Positions 27,685-37,737 of a DNA stretch of 64,000 nucleotides are shown here, piece by piece. How positions within the stretch are numbered: the stretch's first letter is position 1; each line of letters starts with the position of its first letter. The DNA is taken from contig JALDYZ010000013.1 of assembly GCA_030028905.1 (NCBI GenBank), forward strand, positions 62,001-126,000. The letters run 5' to 3'. The position numbers and the translations under genes were made by a program. The DNA comes from Ferirhizobium litorale (GTDB lineage: Bacteria > Pseudomonadota > Alphaproteobacteria > Rhizobiales > Rhizobiaceae). The notes beneath the pieces were generated by a model, which was given only the letters and a program-made list of their open reading frames with translations, ran no database searches and was not told where the DNA came from.

Positions 27685-28862
27685 AGATAGAAGGCGGCGA
27701 TGACGCAGGCGAGGCCGGAAAGCGCCACCACCGACATCGTGTAGTAGCCGGATAGGCCGAGCCGGGTGTGGATGAAACCGGAGGCGACGGTCGAAATCGC
27801 CATGAACAGACCGTTGTAGAAGAAGTAGGCCCCCTGGGCCGAGGCCTCCTGCTCCTCCCGCACCGCCCGCACGATCAACCGCTGGATGCCCATGTGGCAG
27901 AAGGCGAAGGTAAAGGCATGCAGGCATTGCAGCAGCAGGAATCCGAGCATGTCCGTCGCAAGCGGAAACAGGATCCAGCGACAGACCGCCACGGTCGCTC
28001 CGAGCCTAATCAGCGTCCAGGCGGTGAACCTGCGCGCAAGCGGTTGGGAAAAGTAGAAGGCGACGACCTCTGCCAGCACCCCGGCACTCCACAAAATGCC
28101 GACCGCTCCACCGGAAAAGCCGAGCTTCTCCCAATAGATCGAGGAAAAGGCGTATTGCATCGCATGGCTGGCCTGCACCAGCGATGATCCGATCATCACG
28201 ACCTGGAGATCGCGCCGCCTGAGCGCGCTCCTGCGCGTTGACGGGTTTTCGCGTTCGGCATCGAGCGTCGTCACGATGCTTTTCCCGACGCGTGGCGCCA
28301 GAAAGCCCATCGTGACGGTCAGGATGAAGCCGAATACCATCGCGGGCAGCACCACCTTGCCGCCCCAGAGGCCGATGAGGTAGCCGCCGACAAGCGTCGA
28401 CAGAATGAAGGCGAGCGATCCCCACATCCGCATCCTGCCGTAATCGTAGCCCCATCGCCGGACGCCGTTGACGAGGATCGCCTCCGTTACCGGCATGTAG
28501 GGAGCATAGGTCGCCCCCTGCAGCGCGTAGACGATCAGCACCGGCCAGAAGCCGTGGGATACGAACAGGGCAAGTGCCGTCAGCAGCGAAAGTCCGCCCG
28601 ACCAGATCAGCACGGTGGCGCGCTCCTTCAGCCGGTCGGCCAGCATCGCCACCAGCGGTGCCACGATGATGCGCACGAACATCGGCACGGCAAGGATCGT
28701 CCCGATCTCACGGTCGTCGAGATTGAGCGTCGCCAGCCACACCGGGAAGAACGGCAGCGCGATGCCGTTGACGATCATCGGGGCAGAAAAGGCCAGCGCG
28801 CTGCGCTGCGGGAACCAGCGGGGCACGTCGTCGCTCGACGGCGGCATGCTTGCGGGAATCAT
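27636..28862 (-). CDS. MFS transporter, HcaT/3-phenylpropionate-permease-like
   Basis: The 408-residue product has about twelve membrane helices and resembles the MFS_1-like/HcaT branch (PRWFPQRSALAFSAPMIVNG at the start, YDYGRMRMWGSLAFI in loop 4-5). The substrate is unknown; by family, an aromatic acid or nucleoside-like compound. Its 3' end overlaps the 3' end of the dipeptide epimerase gene by 49 bases on the opposite strand, so the two transcripts must be partly complementary. A role in murein peptide uptake is possible from context but unproven. Confidence 0.82.
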   Translation of the reverse strand: MIPASMPPSSDDVPRWFPQRSALAFSAPMIVNGIALPFFPVWLATLNLDDREIGTILAVPMFVRIIVAPLVAMLADRLKERATVLIWSGGLSLLTALALFVSHGFWPVLIVYALQGATYAPYMPVTEAILVNGVRRWGYDYGRMRMWGSLAFILSTLVGGYLIGLWGGKVVLPAMVFGFILTVTMGFLAPRVGKSIVTTLDAERENPSTRRSALRRRDLQVVMIGSSLVQASHAMQYAFSSIYWEKLGFSGGAVGILWSAGVLAEVVAFYFSQPLARRFTAWTLIRLGATVAVCRWILFPLATDMLGFLLLQCLHAFTFAFCHMGIQRLIVRAVREEQEASAQGAYFFYNGLFMAISTVASGFIHTRLGLSGYYTMSVVALSGLACVIAAFYLQPQRAASGGNTSESR

Positions 28863-28968
28863 GATCGGACCTGGAAGGAGGGTACCGGCCTTCCTAGCAC
28901 GACGTCCGCGGGCCGCCTACCATCAATTGTGACGGATGACGGCGCCGAATGTCACAGTCGGTCGCTTC

Positions 28969-29781
28969 TCAGGCCGCCTGCGCGTTGAGCGCCTTTATCG
29001 CGGTCGCCATCGCGGGCACCTTTTCCGGTGTCTGCCCGACGACCTCGCGCCAAGTGATGAGCTCGAACGTTCCGTCGTCGTGCTCGGCGATGGCAGTGCA
29101 GCTTTCCACCCAGTCACCGGTATTGATATAGCGGATGCCGTCGATCTCGGTGATCACCGCATGGTGGATATGGCCACAGATGACGCCGTCGACATGGTTG
29201 CGACGGGCCTCCTCGGCCACGATGCGCTGGAACTCGCCGATGAAATTGACGGCATGCTTCACCTGCAGCTTCGCCCAGGCAGAAAACGACCAGTATGGAA
29301 AGCCCAGGCGCCGGCGTATCGCCGCAAGCCCGATATTGATGACGATCGCCGTGTCGTAGGCCCAGTCGCCGAGATAGGCGAGAATGCGGGCGTTTCGCAC
29401 CACAACGTCGAACTCGTCGCCATGCAGCACCAGATATTTGCGCCCGTCCGCAGCCTCGTGGACGATGCGCTCGGCAACTTCGATACCGCCGAAATGCGTG
29501 CCCGGAAACGCCCGCAGGAACTCGTCGTGGTTTCCGGGAATGTAGATGACCCGGGTGCCCTTTCGGGCCTTGCGCAGCAGCTTCTGCACGACGTCGTTGC
29601 AGTCCTGCGGCCAGAACCAACTGCGCTTGAGCCGCCAGCCGTCGACGATATCGCCGACCAGCACGATCGTGTCGGCGTCGTGATGGCGCAGGAAATCGAG
29701 CAGGAAATCTGCCTTTGCGGCCTTCGATCCCAGGTGAACATCGGAGATGAAAAGGGTCCTGAAGCGCTTTGTATCCGTCAT
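28969..29781 (-). CDS. LpxH-like metallophosphoesterase (UDP-2,3-diacylglucosamine diphosphatase family)
   Basis: From the ATG at 29781 the product has 270 residues and begins with the metallophosphoesterase core: LFISDVHLGSK (D14, H16), LVGDIVDGW (D44), IPGNHDEFL, VLHGDEFD and GHIHHAVI. COG2908 proteins of this type are annotated as LpxH-like lipid A enzymes. Many alphaproteobacteria use LpxI for that step, so this may be a paralogue acting on another nucleotide or lipid pyrophosphate. An in-frame ATG at 29823 is an alternative start. Confidence 0.82.
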   Translation of the reverse strand: MTDTKRFRTLFISDVHLGSKAAKADFLLDFLRHHDADTIVLVGDIVDGWRLKRSWFWPQDCNDVVQKLLRKARKGTRVIYIPGNHDEFLRAFPGTHFGGIEVAERIVHEAADGRKYLVLHGDEFDVVVRNARILAYLGDWAYDTAIVINIGLAAIRRRLGFPYWSFSAWAKLQVKHAVNFIGEFQRIVAEEARRNHVDGVICGHIHHAVITEIDGIRYINTGDWVESCTAIAEHDDGTFELITWREVVGQTPEKVPAMATAIKALNAQAA

Positions 29782-30032
29782 GTCCGCCGCCGGTTCCGTC
29801 AGTTTATCTACTCTGCCGTTCATCCAAAACCAGACTCGTGTATCAGCAGCATGACAGCTGCCAGCGTTGTCCACGACCGGGTTTTCGGAGTCGCAGCCAG
29901 ACATGTACGCATCGCGCGTGGGCGGAAGAATCAAAAATGCGAGTTGCAGGAATTGCCTACTGACCCCCGTGTTCCTCTGCTATATGCAGGGACTCAATTG
30001 CAGATGAAATTTTCGATCGGAGATCCGGGTAT

Positions 30033-32345
30033 ATGACTACTCCTGAGAAGCCGAAGGCTCAAAACACCCCCGCCAGCGGCGAGCTCGACGAACAGGCGCT
30101 TTTCTTCCACCGCTATCCGCGCCCCGGCAAGCTGGAAATCCAGGCGACGAAGCCGCTCGGCAACCAGCGCGACCTCGCGCTCGCCTACTCGCCGGGCGTC
30201 GCCGCACCGTGCCTCGCCATCCGTGACAACCCGGAGACCGCAGCCGACTACACCGCCCGCGCCAATCTCGTCGCCGTGGTCTCCAACGGCACCGCCGTGC
30301 TCGGCCTCGGCAATATCGGGCCGCTCGCCTCGAAGCCGGTCATGGAGGGCAAGGCCGTCCTCTTCAAGAAGTTCGCCGGCATCGACGTCTTCGACATCGA
30401 GATCGACGCCCCGACCGTCGACGAGATGGTCTCCACCGTTTCGGCGCTGGAGCCGACCTTCGGCGGCATCAACCTCGAAGACATCAAGGCGCCGGAATGC
30501 TTCGAGGTCGAACGACGGCTGCGCGAGAAGATGAACATCCCGGTCTTCCACGACGACCAGCACGGCACCGCGATCATTGTCGCCGCCGCCGTCCTGAACG
30601 GCCTCGAACTGGCCGGCAAGAACATTGCCGACGTGAAGATCGTCGCATCCGGTGCGGGCGCTGCCGCACTCGCCTGTCTCAACCTGCTGGTCACGCTCGG
30701 CGCCAAGCGCGAAAACATCTGGGTTCACGACCTCGAGGGCCTCGTCTATGTCGGCCGCGCGGAGCTGATGGACGAGTGGAAATCGGTCTATGCTCAGCCG
30801 AGCGACAAGCGGAAGCTTGAAGAGAGCATTGCCGGCGCCGACGTGTTCCTCGGCCTTTCCGCCGCCGGCGTCCTGAAGCCCGACCTGCTGAAGCAGATGG
30901 CAGACAAGCCGCTGATCATGGCGCTCGCCAATCCGACCCCGGAAATCATGCCGGACCTCGCCCGCGCCGAGCGCCCGGATGCGATGATCTGCACCGGGCG
31001 GTCGGATTTCCCGAACCAGGTGAACAACGTCCTGTGCTTCCCCTACATCTTTCGCGGTGCCCTCGATTGCGGTGCCCGCACGATCAACGAGGAAATGAAG
31101 ATGGCCGCCGTGCGCGCCATCGCCGGCCTTGCCCGCGAGGAGGTTTCGGACGTCGCCGCCCGCGCCTATTCCGGCGAGACGCCGGTTTTCGGTCCGAACT
31201 ACCTCATCCCCTCGCCCTTCGACCCCCGCCTCATCCTGCGCATCGCCCCTGCGGTTGCGAGGGCAGCGGAGGAAACCGGCGTCGCGACCCGGCCGATCAC
31301 CGACTTCGACGCCTATCTCGATATCCTCAACCGCTTCGTGTTCCGGTCCGGCTTCCTGATGAAGCCGATCTTCGCGGCCGCAAAGTCGGCAGAAAAGAAG
31401 CGCGTGATCTTCTCCGAAGGCGAGGACGAGCGCGTGATGCGCGCCGCCCAGGTGCTGATCGAGGAAAACATCGCCAAGCCGATCCTGATCGGCCGCCCGG
31501 ACATCATCGAGACGCGCCTGAAGCGCTACGGTCTGCGCATTCGCCCCACCACGGACTTCGAGGTCGTCAATCCGCAGGACGATCCGCGTTTCCGCGAATA
31601 TGTCGATCTCTACCTGTCGCTGGTGGGCCGCAGCGGCGTCATCCCCGAGGCCGCCCGCACCATCGTGCGTACCAACACCACCGTCATCGGCGCGCTGTCG
31701 ATGCGCCGTGGCGAGGCCGATGCGCTGATCTGCGGCCTCGAAGGCCGCTACGACAAGCATCTGCGCGATGTCCGCCAGATCATCGGCAAGCGGGACGGCA
31801 TCATCGACTTCTCGGCGCTCAGCCTGCTGATCTCCCAGCGCGGCGCGACGTTCTTCACCGATACCTACGTGACCTACAGCCCCTGTGCTGAAGAAATCGC
31901 CGAGACCACCATCATGGCGGCGCAGGAGATCCGGCGCTTCGGTATTACACCGCGGGCGGCACTGGTTTCGCATTCCAATTTCGGCTCGCGCGATTCCGAG
32001 AGCGCGAGGAAGATGCGACAAGCCCTTAATATTCTTCGCGAAATCGCGCCAGATCTTGAGGTCGACGGTGAGATGCACGGGGATTCGGCGATTGCCGAGA
32101 ACCTGCGTCGCCGCGTCATGCCGGACAGCACGCTGACCGGCGAAGCCAACCTGCTCGTTTTCCCGAACCTCGACGCCGCCAACATAACGCTCGGCGTGGT
32201 GAAGACGATGACCGACAGCCTCCATGTCGGGCCGATCCTGCTCGGTGCCGCCCTTCCAGCCCACATCCTGTCGCCGTCGGTGACATCGCGCGGCGTCGTG
32301 AACATGGCGGCCCTTGCGGTCGTCGAGGCCTCCTATCCGGCCTGA
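30033..32345 (+). CDS. dme: Malic enzyme with C-terminal phosphotransacetylase-like domain (DME/TME type)
   Basis: The enzyme decarboxylates malate to pyruvate, feeding acetyl-CoA synthesis during growth on C4-dicarboxylates; in rhizobia DME is important for bacteroid nitrogen fixation. The 770-residue product has the malic domain (about 20-430; [27 protein letters not shown]-binding [17 protein letters not shown]) fused to a phosphotransacetylase-like domain (about 440-765). The latter in this family is regulatory rather than catalytic. Rhizobia carry two such enzymes, NAD-dependent (dme) and NADP-dependent (tme). I choose dme because of the length and because dme lies beside sinR/sinI in Sinorhizobium meliloti; cofactor preference cannot be read directly. 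The ATG follows CGGAGAT. Confidence 0.9.
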   Translation: MTTPEKPKAQNTPASGELDEQALFFHRYPRPGKLEIQATKPLGNQRDLALAYSPGVAAPCLAIRDNPETAADYTARANLVAVVSNGTAVLGLGNIGPLASKPVMEGKAVLFKKFAGIDVFDIEIDAPTVDEMVSTVSALEPTFGGINLEDIKAPECFEVERRLREKMNIPVFHDDQHGTAIIVAAAVLNGLELAGKNIADVKIVASGAGAAALACLNLLVTLGAKRENIWVHDLEGLVYVGRAELMDEWKSVYAQPSDKRKLEESIAGADVFLGLSAAGVLKPDLLKQMADKPLIMALANPTPEIMPDLARAERPDAMICTGRSDFPNQVNNVLCFPYIFRGALDCGARTINEEMKMAAVRAIAGLAREEVSDVAARAYSGETPVFGPNYLIPSPFDPRLILRIAPAVARAAEETGVATRPITDFDAYLDILNRFVFRSGFLMKPIFAAAKSAEKKRVIFSEGEDERVMRAAQVLIEENIAKPILIGRPDIIETRLKRYGLRIRPTTDFEVVNPQDDPRFREYVDLYLSLVGRSGVIPEAARTIVRTNTTVIGALSMRRGEADALICGLEGRYDKHLRDVRQIIGKRDGIIDFSALSLLISQRGATFFTDTYVTYSPCAEEIAETTIMAAQEIRRFGITPRAALVSHSNFGSRDSESARKMRQALNILREIAPDLEVDGEMHGDSAIAENLRRRVMPDSTLTGEANLLVFPNLDAANITLGVVKTMTDSLHVGPILLGAALPAHILSPSVTSRGVVNMAALAVVEASYPA

Positions 32346-32362
32346 TCCGGATCGCCCCAAGA

Positions 32363-32390
32363 GATCCGGTGCCACGAGAGGCGCCGGATC
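32363..32390 (+). terminator. Possible terminator hairpin after the malic enzyme
   Basis: An 11-base stem with one G-T pair (32363-32373, 32380-32390) begins 18 bases after the stop codon. No T-tract follows, so it may be an mRNA-stabilising hairpin instead. Confidence 0.4.
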
Positions 32391-32572
32391 CTGAAGGTCC
32401 CATTGCGTCCGCGGAAGGACGGCTCCACAACTTCGGGAACACCGCAAGTTGAACCGGTCAATCCATGAAGAATTTGTGAGAAAGTTCGCGTTTTCATAGA
32501 TGCGTATGGACAACAACGCGTACAGGGCGCAAACTCCCCCTACTATTTATTGAGTTTTTCCGGGCCTCGCGA

Positions 32573-33307
32573 ATGAAAGACCAACAGGGATACTTTGACC
32601 TGCTGGACTGGCTAGAGACTCAAGATGCGGTGGAACCACTGCACTTTTTCAGGTTGATGCAGGAGACTTACGGCATAGACGATCTGATCTATGCGGACGC
32701 CACCGTATTGCCGGGCGGGCTTCGCCTTCACCGGCTGCATCACACACTGACCCCGGCGATGCAGCGGGCCTTTGCCGGGCTTGATCAATCAAAGCTGATG
32801 CCGGTGTTCAGGGCCGCCTTTTCCTCCCTGCGACCGCTGGACTGGTCCTTGCTGCGCGACAGCCCGGCCGCGACCGGTGCGATGGCGACGGCCGCCTTGT
32901 TGGGCTTGTCACTGCATGGCATGGCCTATCCGCTGGTTTCACGCAATGGCCGCTCTGCGGTCCTCTCGGTCAATGTCCACGCCTCGCCTGAGCAATGGCG
33001 GGCTTTCCGCCGCACCTATGGCCGGGACATCCAGGCTCTCGCGGCCCTCTTCCATGCCGCCCTACGGGACCAGGAAATGCGCACAAGAGCGAAGACCATC
33101 ACCGCCGCGCTCACCGCGCGCGAACGCGAAGCCCTCGCCTGGACGGCGGCTGGCAAGAGCTATTGGGAAATCGCCATGATCCTCGGCATTTCCGAGCGGA
33201 CCGTTCGCTTTTTCATGGCGAATGCGCGCCGCAAGCTCGATGTCGTGTCAAACACCCAGGCTGTCGCCGAAGCCCTGTGGCGAGGAGATATCCGGCACCC
33301 CGATTGA
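32573..33307 (+). CDS. sinR: LuxR-family quorum-sensing regulator, SinR-like
   Basis: The 244-residue product has an N-terminal autoinducer-binding-type domain (about 20-165) and a C-terminal LuxR helix-turn-helix (about 178-240; LTAREREALAWTAAGKSYWE, then ERTVRFFMANARRKLDV). It precedes an acyl-homoserine-lactone synthase gene by 147 bases and lies beside the malic enzyme gene, the same neighbourhood as sinR/sinI of S. meliloti. It likely activates sinI from the palindrome at 33375-33396. Whether it binds an acyl-HSL itself or acts constitutively, as reported for SinR, is not visible. Confidence 0.88.
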   Translation: MKDQQGYFDLLDWLETQDAVEPLHFFRLMQETYGIDDLIYADATVLPGGLRLHRLHHTLTPAMQRAFAGLDQSKLMPVFRAAFSSLRPLDWSLLRDSPAATGAMATAALLGLSLHGMAYPLVSRNGRSAVLSVNVHASPEQWRAFRRTYGRDIQALAALFHAALRDQEMRTRAKTITAALTAREREALAWTAAGKSYWEIAMILGISERTVRFFMANARRKLDVVSNTQAVAEALWRGDIRHPD

Positions 33308-33374
33308 GAGAGCCGAAGCGAACATTCAGGCCTCCATATCGGCAAACGCGCATATCACCATGAGCTGTATTGTC

Positions 33375-33396
33375 AAACTGTCTCTACCGACAGTTT
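33375..33396 (+). promoter_or_regulatory. lux-box palindrome upstream of sinI
   Basis: Arms AAACTGTC (33375-33382) and GACAGTTT (33389-33396) form a perfect inverted repeat around six bases. Its length and position are typical of lux boxes. It ends 58 bases before the sinI start codon, so it would overlap or abut the -35 region. Confidence 0.8.
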
Positions 33397-33454
33397 AAAT
33401 TAAATCTCCGGTTCCGCAGTCTTTCCCGGCATCCAACCAAAACGGGAGACTGCC

Positions 33455-34096
33455 ATGATCCGGATATTCAACGGCGCGAGCCGCGATCATCATGCAAGGG
33501 AATTGTCGGAGATGTTTCGCCTGCGCAAGATGGTTTTTCACGACCTCCTGGGATGGGACGTCACCGTCGACGGGGACTGGGAAATCGACGGCTACGACCG
33601 CGCCAATCCGATCTACGTCCTGTCCTATGCGCCGAATGGGCGCTTGCGCGGGGCGTTGCGGTTGCTGCCGACACTCGGCCCCAACATGCTTGACGATACC
33701 TTCCCCGTTCTTCTCGGCGGCAACCCGGAGATCCGTAGCGCTTCAGTGTGGGAGTCGAGCCGCTTCTGCATCGATCCGGAAATCTCGCAGGATCGCGCTT
33801 CCAACCAGGTGACGATCGCCGCGGCCGAGTTGATGTGCGGCGTCGGCGAACTGGGGCTCGCCTCGAACCTGTCCCACATCGTCACCGTGACCGATGTCTT
33901 CCTCGAGCGAATGTTTCGCCGCATGGGCTGCCCGGGCGAGCGCATCGGCGAACCACAGCGGATCGGCTCGGTTCATGCGGTCGCCATTGCCTGGGAGATC
34001 AGCCAGGAACTGCTCGACCGGATGAAGGCGGTTGCGGCCATTGCGGATACGGTTCTGGCCGAACCGATGTCGTTGGAAATGGCGCGCGCCGCCTGA
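33455..34096 (+). CDS. sinI: Acyl-homoserine-lactone synthase, SinI/CinI-like
   Basis: The 213-residue LuxI-family enzyme makes N-acyl-homoserine lactones from acyl-ACP and S-adenosylmethionine. Conserved residues are present: R24, F28 and W34 (FRLRKMVFHDLLGW), the acidic pair D45/D48, R70, E100 and R103 (WESSRFCID). The ATG follows CGGGAG. SinI enzymes of Sinorhizobium make long-chain signals (C12-C18); chain length here is inferred only from that kinship. No cinS-like small gene follows. Confidence 0.93.
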   Translation: MIRIFNGASRDHHARELSEMFRLRKMVFHDLLGWDVTVDGDWEIDGYDRANPIYVLSYAPNGRLRGALRLLPTLGPNMLDDTFPVLLGGNPEIRSASVWESSRFCIDPEISQDRASNQVTIAAAELMCGVGELGLASNLSHIVTVTDVFLERMFRRMGCPGERIGEPQRIGSVHAVAIAWEISQELLDRMKAVAAIADTVLAEPMSLEMARAA

Positions 34097-34113
34097 CTTT
34101 CACCCGCAAGCAC

Positions 34114-34142
34114 GGTCCGGACGGCGGCCGTCGTTCCGGACC
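34114..34142. terminator. Hairpin between sinI and the convergent dioxygenase gene
   Basis: GGTCCGGA (34114-34121) and TCCGGACC (34135-34142) form an 8-base stem in the 62-base gap between two convergent genes. No T-tract is present, so it is only a possible shared terminator. Confidence 0.35.
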
Positions 34143-34158
34143 GCTTCCGCAAGACCGC

Positions 34159-35217
34159 TCAAAGATTGGTGAGGCGCGTGGACCATTCATCCGCCTTGCC
34201 GCGGCCGACGTCCTTCCAGGGCGATCCCTTGATACCCAGCTTCTGGGTAAACGCCAGCGCATTGATGACCCGGCGATTGATGGTGGAACTGATCGCCGGC
34301 AGCGACGCGATGTGCAGTCCGGTGAACGGCAGGAAGGGGTTTCGCCGCAGCGAGCCATAGATCTCCACGCGCGTGGTTTCCTTGTAGCTCGGGGTACGGG
34401 CATGAAACCCGTGCGTGTCGGCAACGATCAGCGTGTTCGCCTTGACCACCATCGGCACCGGTTGCCGGTACCCGAGCGCGCCGAGGTCTTCCGACATGAT
34501 GCGAAGCGATCCGCGCGCCGAATACTTGTTGGCAATGGCATCCGCGTTTTCGCTGATCTTCTTTTCCCACTCCATGCGCTGCGGCGTCACCTTGTGCGAG
34601 CCGGGCACATAGGCAAACGGACCATCGTCCTCGTCGACATCCCGCAGGAAAAGCCAGGCCTTCGCGGTCGGCTGGAAGGTGTCGCTGTGCAGCGCCGTCT
34701 GCGGATCGGCCGCCCCTGCCTTGGTCTTTTCGGAAGGAAGCGCCATCACCACCTGCAGCACCAGCAGCGGCTGGCCATGATGGGAAGAGACATAGCGCAG
34801 CAGGTTGGCGAGCCGCGGATCGTTGCGCGCTGCCTTGAAGCCGGGCAATCCTTCCAGATCGATTTGGTCGATCAACGCCCTTCGCGTCACCGTCGAGCCC
34901 TGCAGCATGTCGTAGCGCTCGAAGTCGGCGTTTGCGAGTTCCTCCTGTACCCTGGCGAAAACATCGGCAGGCAGGAAGTTCTCGATCCGGACGAAGCCGT
35001 TTTCCTCGTACTGTTGGCGGTGGTCGTCGTCGACCAGGTGTTCCAGCCGCTTGCGCCGCCAGGCCGCCATCTTCATCGCCAGCGAGACGCGGCCGACATG
35101 CAGCCCCTTGCGGTTCAACCACTTGCTGCCGATGATCGGATTGTCGGCAAAGGACTTGGCCCCCGAGGCCAATTGCAGCATGTAGATAGGACTGAGCAGA
35201 AAGGAAGAAGCGCGCAT
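34159..35217 (-). CDS. Phytanoyl-CoA dioxygenase (PhyH)-family protein
   Basis: The ATG at 35217 gives 352 residues. From about residue 65 onward it shows a PhyH-type Fe(II)/2-oxoglutarate dioxygenase: QYEENGFVRIENFLP, iron ligands in LHSDTFQPT (HxD), FAYVPGSHKVTP, and a distal histidine in ADTHGFHARTP. Such enzymes hydroxylate small molecules or lipids. The substrate is unknown; location beside sinI raises, but does not prove, a link to acyl-chain metabolism. It is convergent with sinI. Confidence 0.82.
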   Translation of the reverse strand: MRASSFLLSPIYMLQLASGAKSFADNPIIGSKWLNRKGLHVGRVSLAMKMAAWRRKRLEHLVDDDHRQQYEENGFVRIENFLPADVFARVQEELANADFERYDMLQGSTVTRRALIDQIDLEGLPGFKAARNDPRLANLLRYVSSHHGQPLLVLQVVMALPSEKTKAGAADPQTALHSDTFQPTAKAWLFLRDVDEDDGPFAYVPGSHKVTPQRMEWEKKISENADAIANKYSARGSLRIMSEDLGALGYRQPVPMVVKANTLIVADTHGFHARTPSYKETTRVEIYGSLRRNPFLPFTGLHIASLPAISSTINRRVINALAFTQKLGIKGSPWKDVGRGKADEWSTRLTNL

Positions 35218-35594
35218 AGAATTCGGCCCTGTCTGTTGGAACGGGCGGGCAACGCCGCGCCGCAAGTAAAACCAAGCTACAGTTGGCGTGTCATTCTGGT
35301 CCGGGACTCGTACTATAGGCAGAATGCGAGATCAATCTCGGCGCGGGGCAGCCGTTTGCCGCAGTCGATTTGCCTGCTGCAGCGTAAGACCCGGTTTGCC
35401 GAGGAAAGGAACTCGATCACGGCGTTTTTTTCGGATGACGGACCGGCCACGGCGTCCTATGTCCAGGCATCCGGCCTCGGTTGGATGCGGTCTGTGCTCA
35501 ACTCCGCTGGAAGGTTGCGTCCGAACAACTTTCAAAGCAATTTGGATTTGATTGTCGGTGCGATAGTATTGCCGCAAGAGGTCAGGGGGTGCCG

Positions 35595-36713
35595 TTGAAG
35601 CCAGATCCGTTCCGTTTCCTATTCCTGCTCGTTTCCCTGCTGGCGCTCGTGCCGGTCGAAGCCGCCGCATCGGCCGTCTGCGAACAGTTGCGGGCGCGCC
35701 TCACCCGGACGACGCAGACGATCGGCACCAGCGCCGAGGCGCGCAAATATGCCAATGCCATCGCCCAGCAGAATTTCAGGATCCGCAAGGTCCGCAATGA
35801 CCTGCGCCAATATGGCTGCAGTCGCAACAGCGTCGTCGCCTATGGCAGCGAGCAAGCGACGGTCTGCCGCGAGATCGAAAACGTCCTCACAGGCCTCGAA
35901 GCGGAAAAACGCGACCTTGTGTTCAAGCGTGACGAAGCGCGCGCGCTTGGCGGCACGCGTGACGACAACCGCAGGCGCATCCTTGCATCGCTTGAGTACA
36001 ACGGCTGTAACGACCCCCAATCCATGCCGGACAGCGCCGACCTGGACCCCGCTGCCCGCATGGAAGCCGACCGCGAAGCTGCGGCGATGCAGAACGAAGC
36101 GTTCATGTCGGGCCTGGACAGCGAACCTTTCCTGCCCCTTGACCAGGCGGAACCGCTTGTCGGCGGCAACATGCGTGGCGGCAGCCTCAGGACAGTGTGC
36201 GTCAGGAGCTGCGACGGCGGCTTCTTCCCGATTTCCTCGAACGTGACGGCTCTCGACTTCGCCCGCGATGCCAACACCTGCTCTCGCATGTGCCCAGGGA
36301 TCGGAACGGAATTGTTCTACCACTCCATCTATTCCACCGAGGCAGGAGACATGGTTTCGGCGGCCACGGGGCGCCCCTATCGCGAGTTGGAAAATGCCTT
36401 CGGCTATCGCGACCGCAAGGTCGGCGAACCGACGGAATGCGGCTGCAACCTCTCGGCCTACTACGAAGAAATGCAACGTCGCGAACAGGGAGCGACGTCG
36501 CAGGACGGAAAGAACCGTTCCTCGATCACCGAGATCAACACCAGACCGGCCGCTGCCAAGCCGCACATTTCTGCCGTCCAGGAGCAGCCCGAGCGCCCTT
36601 ACGACCCCGCAAGCCAGAAGGTGCGGCAGGTCGGGCCCCAGTTCCTGGCCAATGACGGCGGCAAGATCGACCTGACGAATCCGGCACTCGAGGGTGCCCA
36701 GCCGCAGCAATGA
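35595..36713 (+). CDS. Exported DUF2865-family protein
   Basis: The 372-residue product has a signal peptide (FLFLLVSLLALVPVEAAASA, about residues 6-26). A Gln/Arg-rich helical region (30-170) follows, then the DUF2865 core (about 195-300) with several cysteines: RTVCVRSCDGGFFPIS, NTCSRMCPG, GECGCN-like TECGCNLS. The cysteines probably form disulfides in the periplasm. DUF2865 is typical of Rhizobiales and has no known function. I prefer TTG at 35595, correctly spaced from AGGGGG, over GTG at 35589. Confidence 0.78.
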   Translation: MKPDPFRFLFLLVSLLALVPVEAAASAVCEQLRARLTRTTQTIGTSAEARKYANAIAQQNFRIRKVRNDLRQYGCSRNSVVAYGSEQATVCREIENVLTGLEAEKRDLVFKRDEARALGGTRDDNRRRILASLEYNGCNDPQSMPDSADLDPAARMEADREAAAMQNEAFMSGLDSEPFLPLDQAEPLVGGNMRGGSLRTVCVRSCDGGFFPISSNVTALDFARDANTCSRMCPGIGTELFYHSIYSTEAGDMVSAATGRPYRELENAFGYRDRKVGEPTECGCNLSAYYEEMQRREQGATSQDGKNRSSITEINTRPAAAKPHISAVQEQPERPYDPASQKVRQVGPQFLANDGGKIDLTNPALEGAQPQQ

Positions 36714-36747
36714 GGGTCGGACATCCCGCCCACGCGGACTGCCTCCG

Positions 36748-37685
<938 letters not shown>

Positions 37686-37718
37686 TGTTTATAGCGATGA
37701 AGGCATGCGGATGGCAAG

Positions 37719-37736
37719 GTGCCGAAATCTCGGCAC
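37719..37736 (-). terminator. Short hairpin after the GGDEF gene
   Basis: GTGCCGA and TCGGCAC form a 7-base stem with a four-base loop just past the GGDEF stop codon. No T-run follows on the minus strand, so terminator function is uncertain. Confidence 0.35.
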
Positions 37737-37737
37737 G

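Noticed and set aside
29994..32516. 840-codon minus-strand frame opposite the malic enzyme
   Set aside because: A shadow of the malic-enzyme gene, which shows full catalytic motifs; the antisense product is Arg/Asp/Gly-rich without a domain.
33748..35598. 616-codon plus-strand frame across sinI and the dioxygenase gene
   Set aside because: It runs through two well-supported genes in another phase and has no motif of its own.
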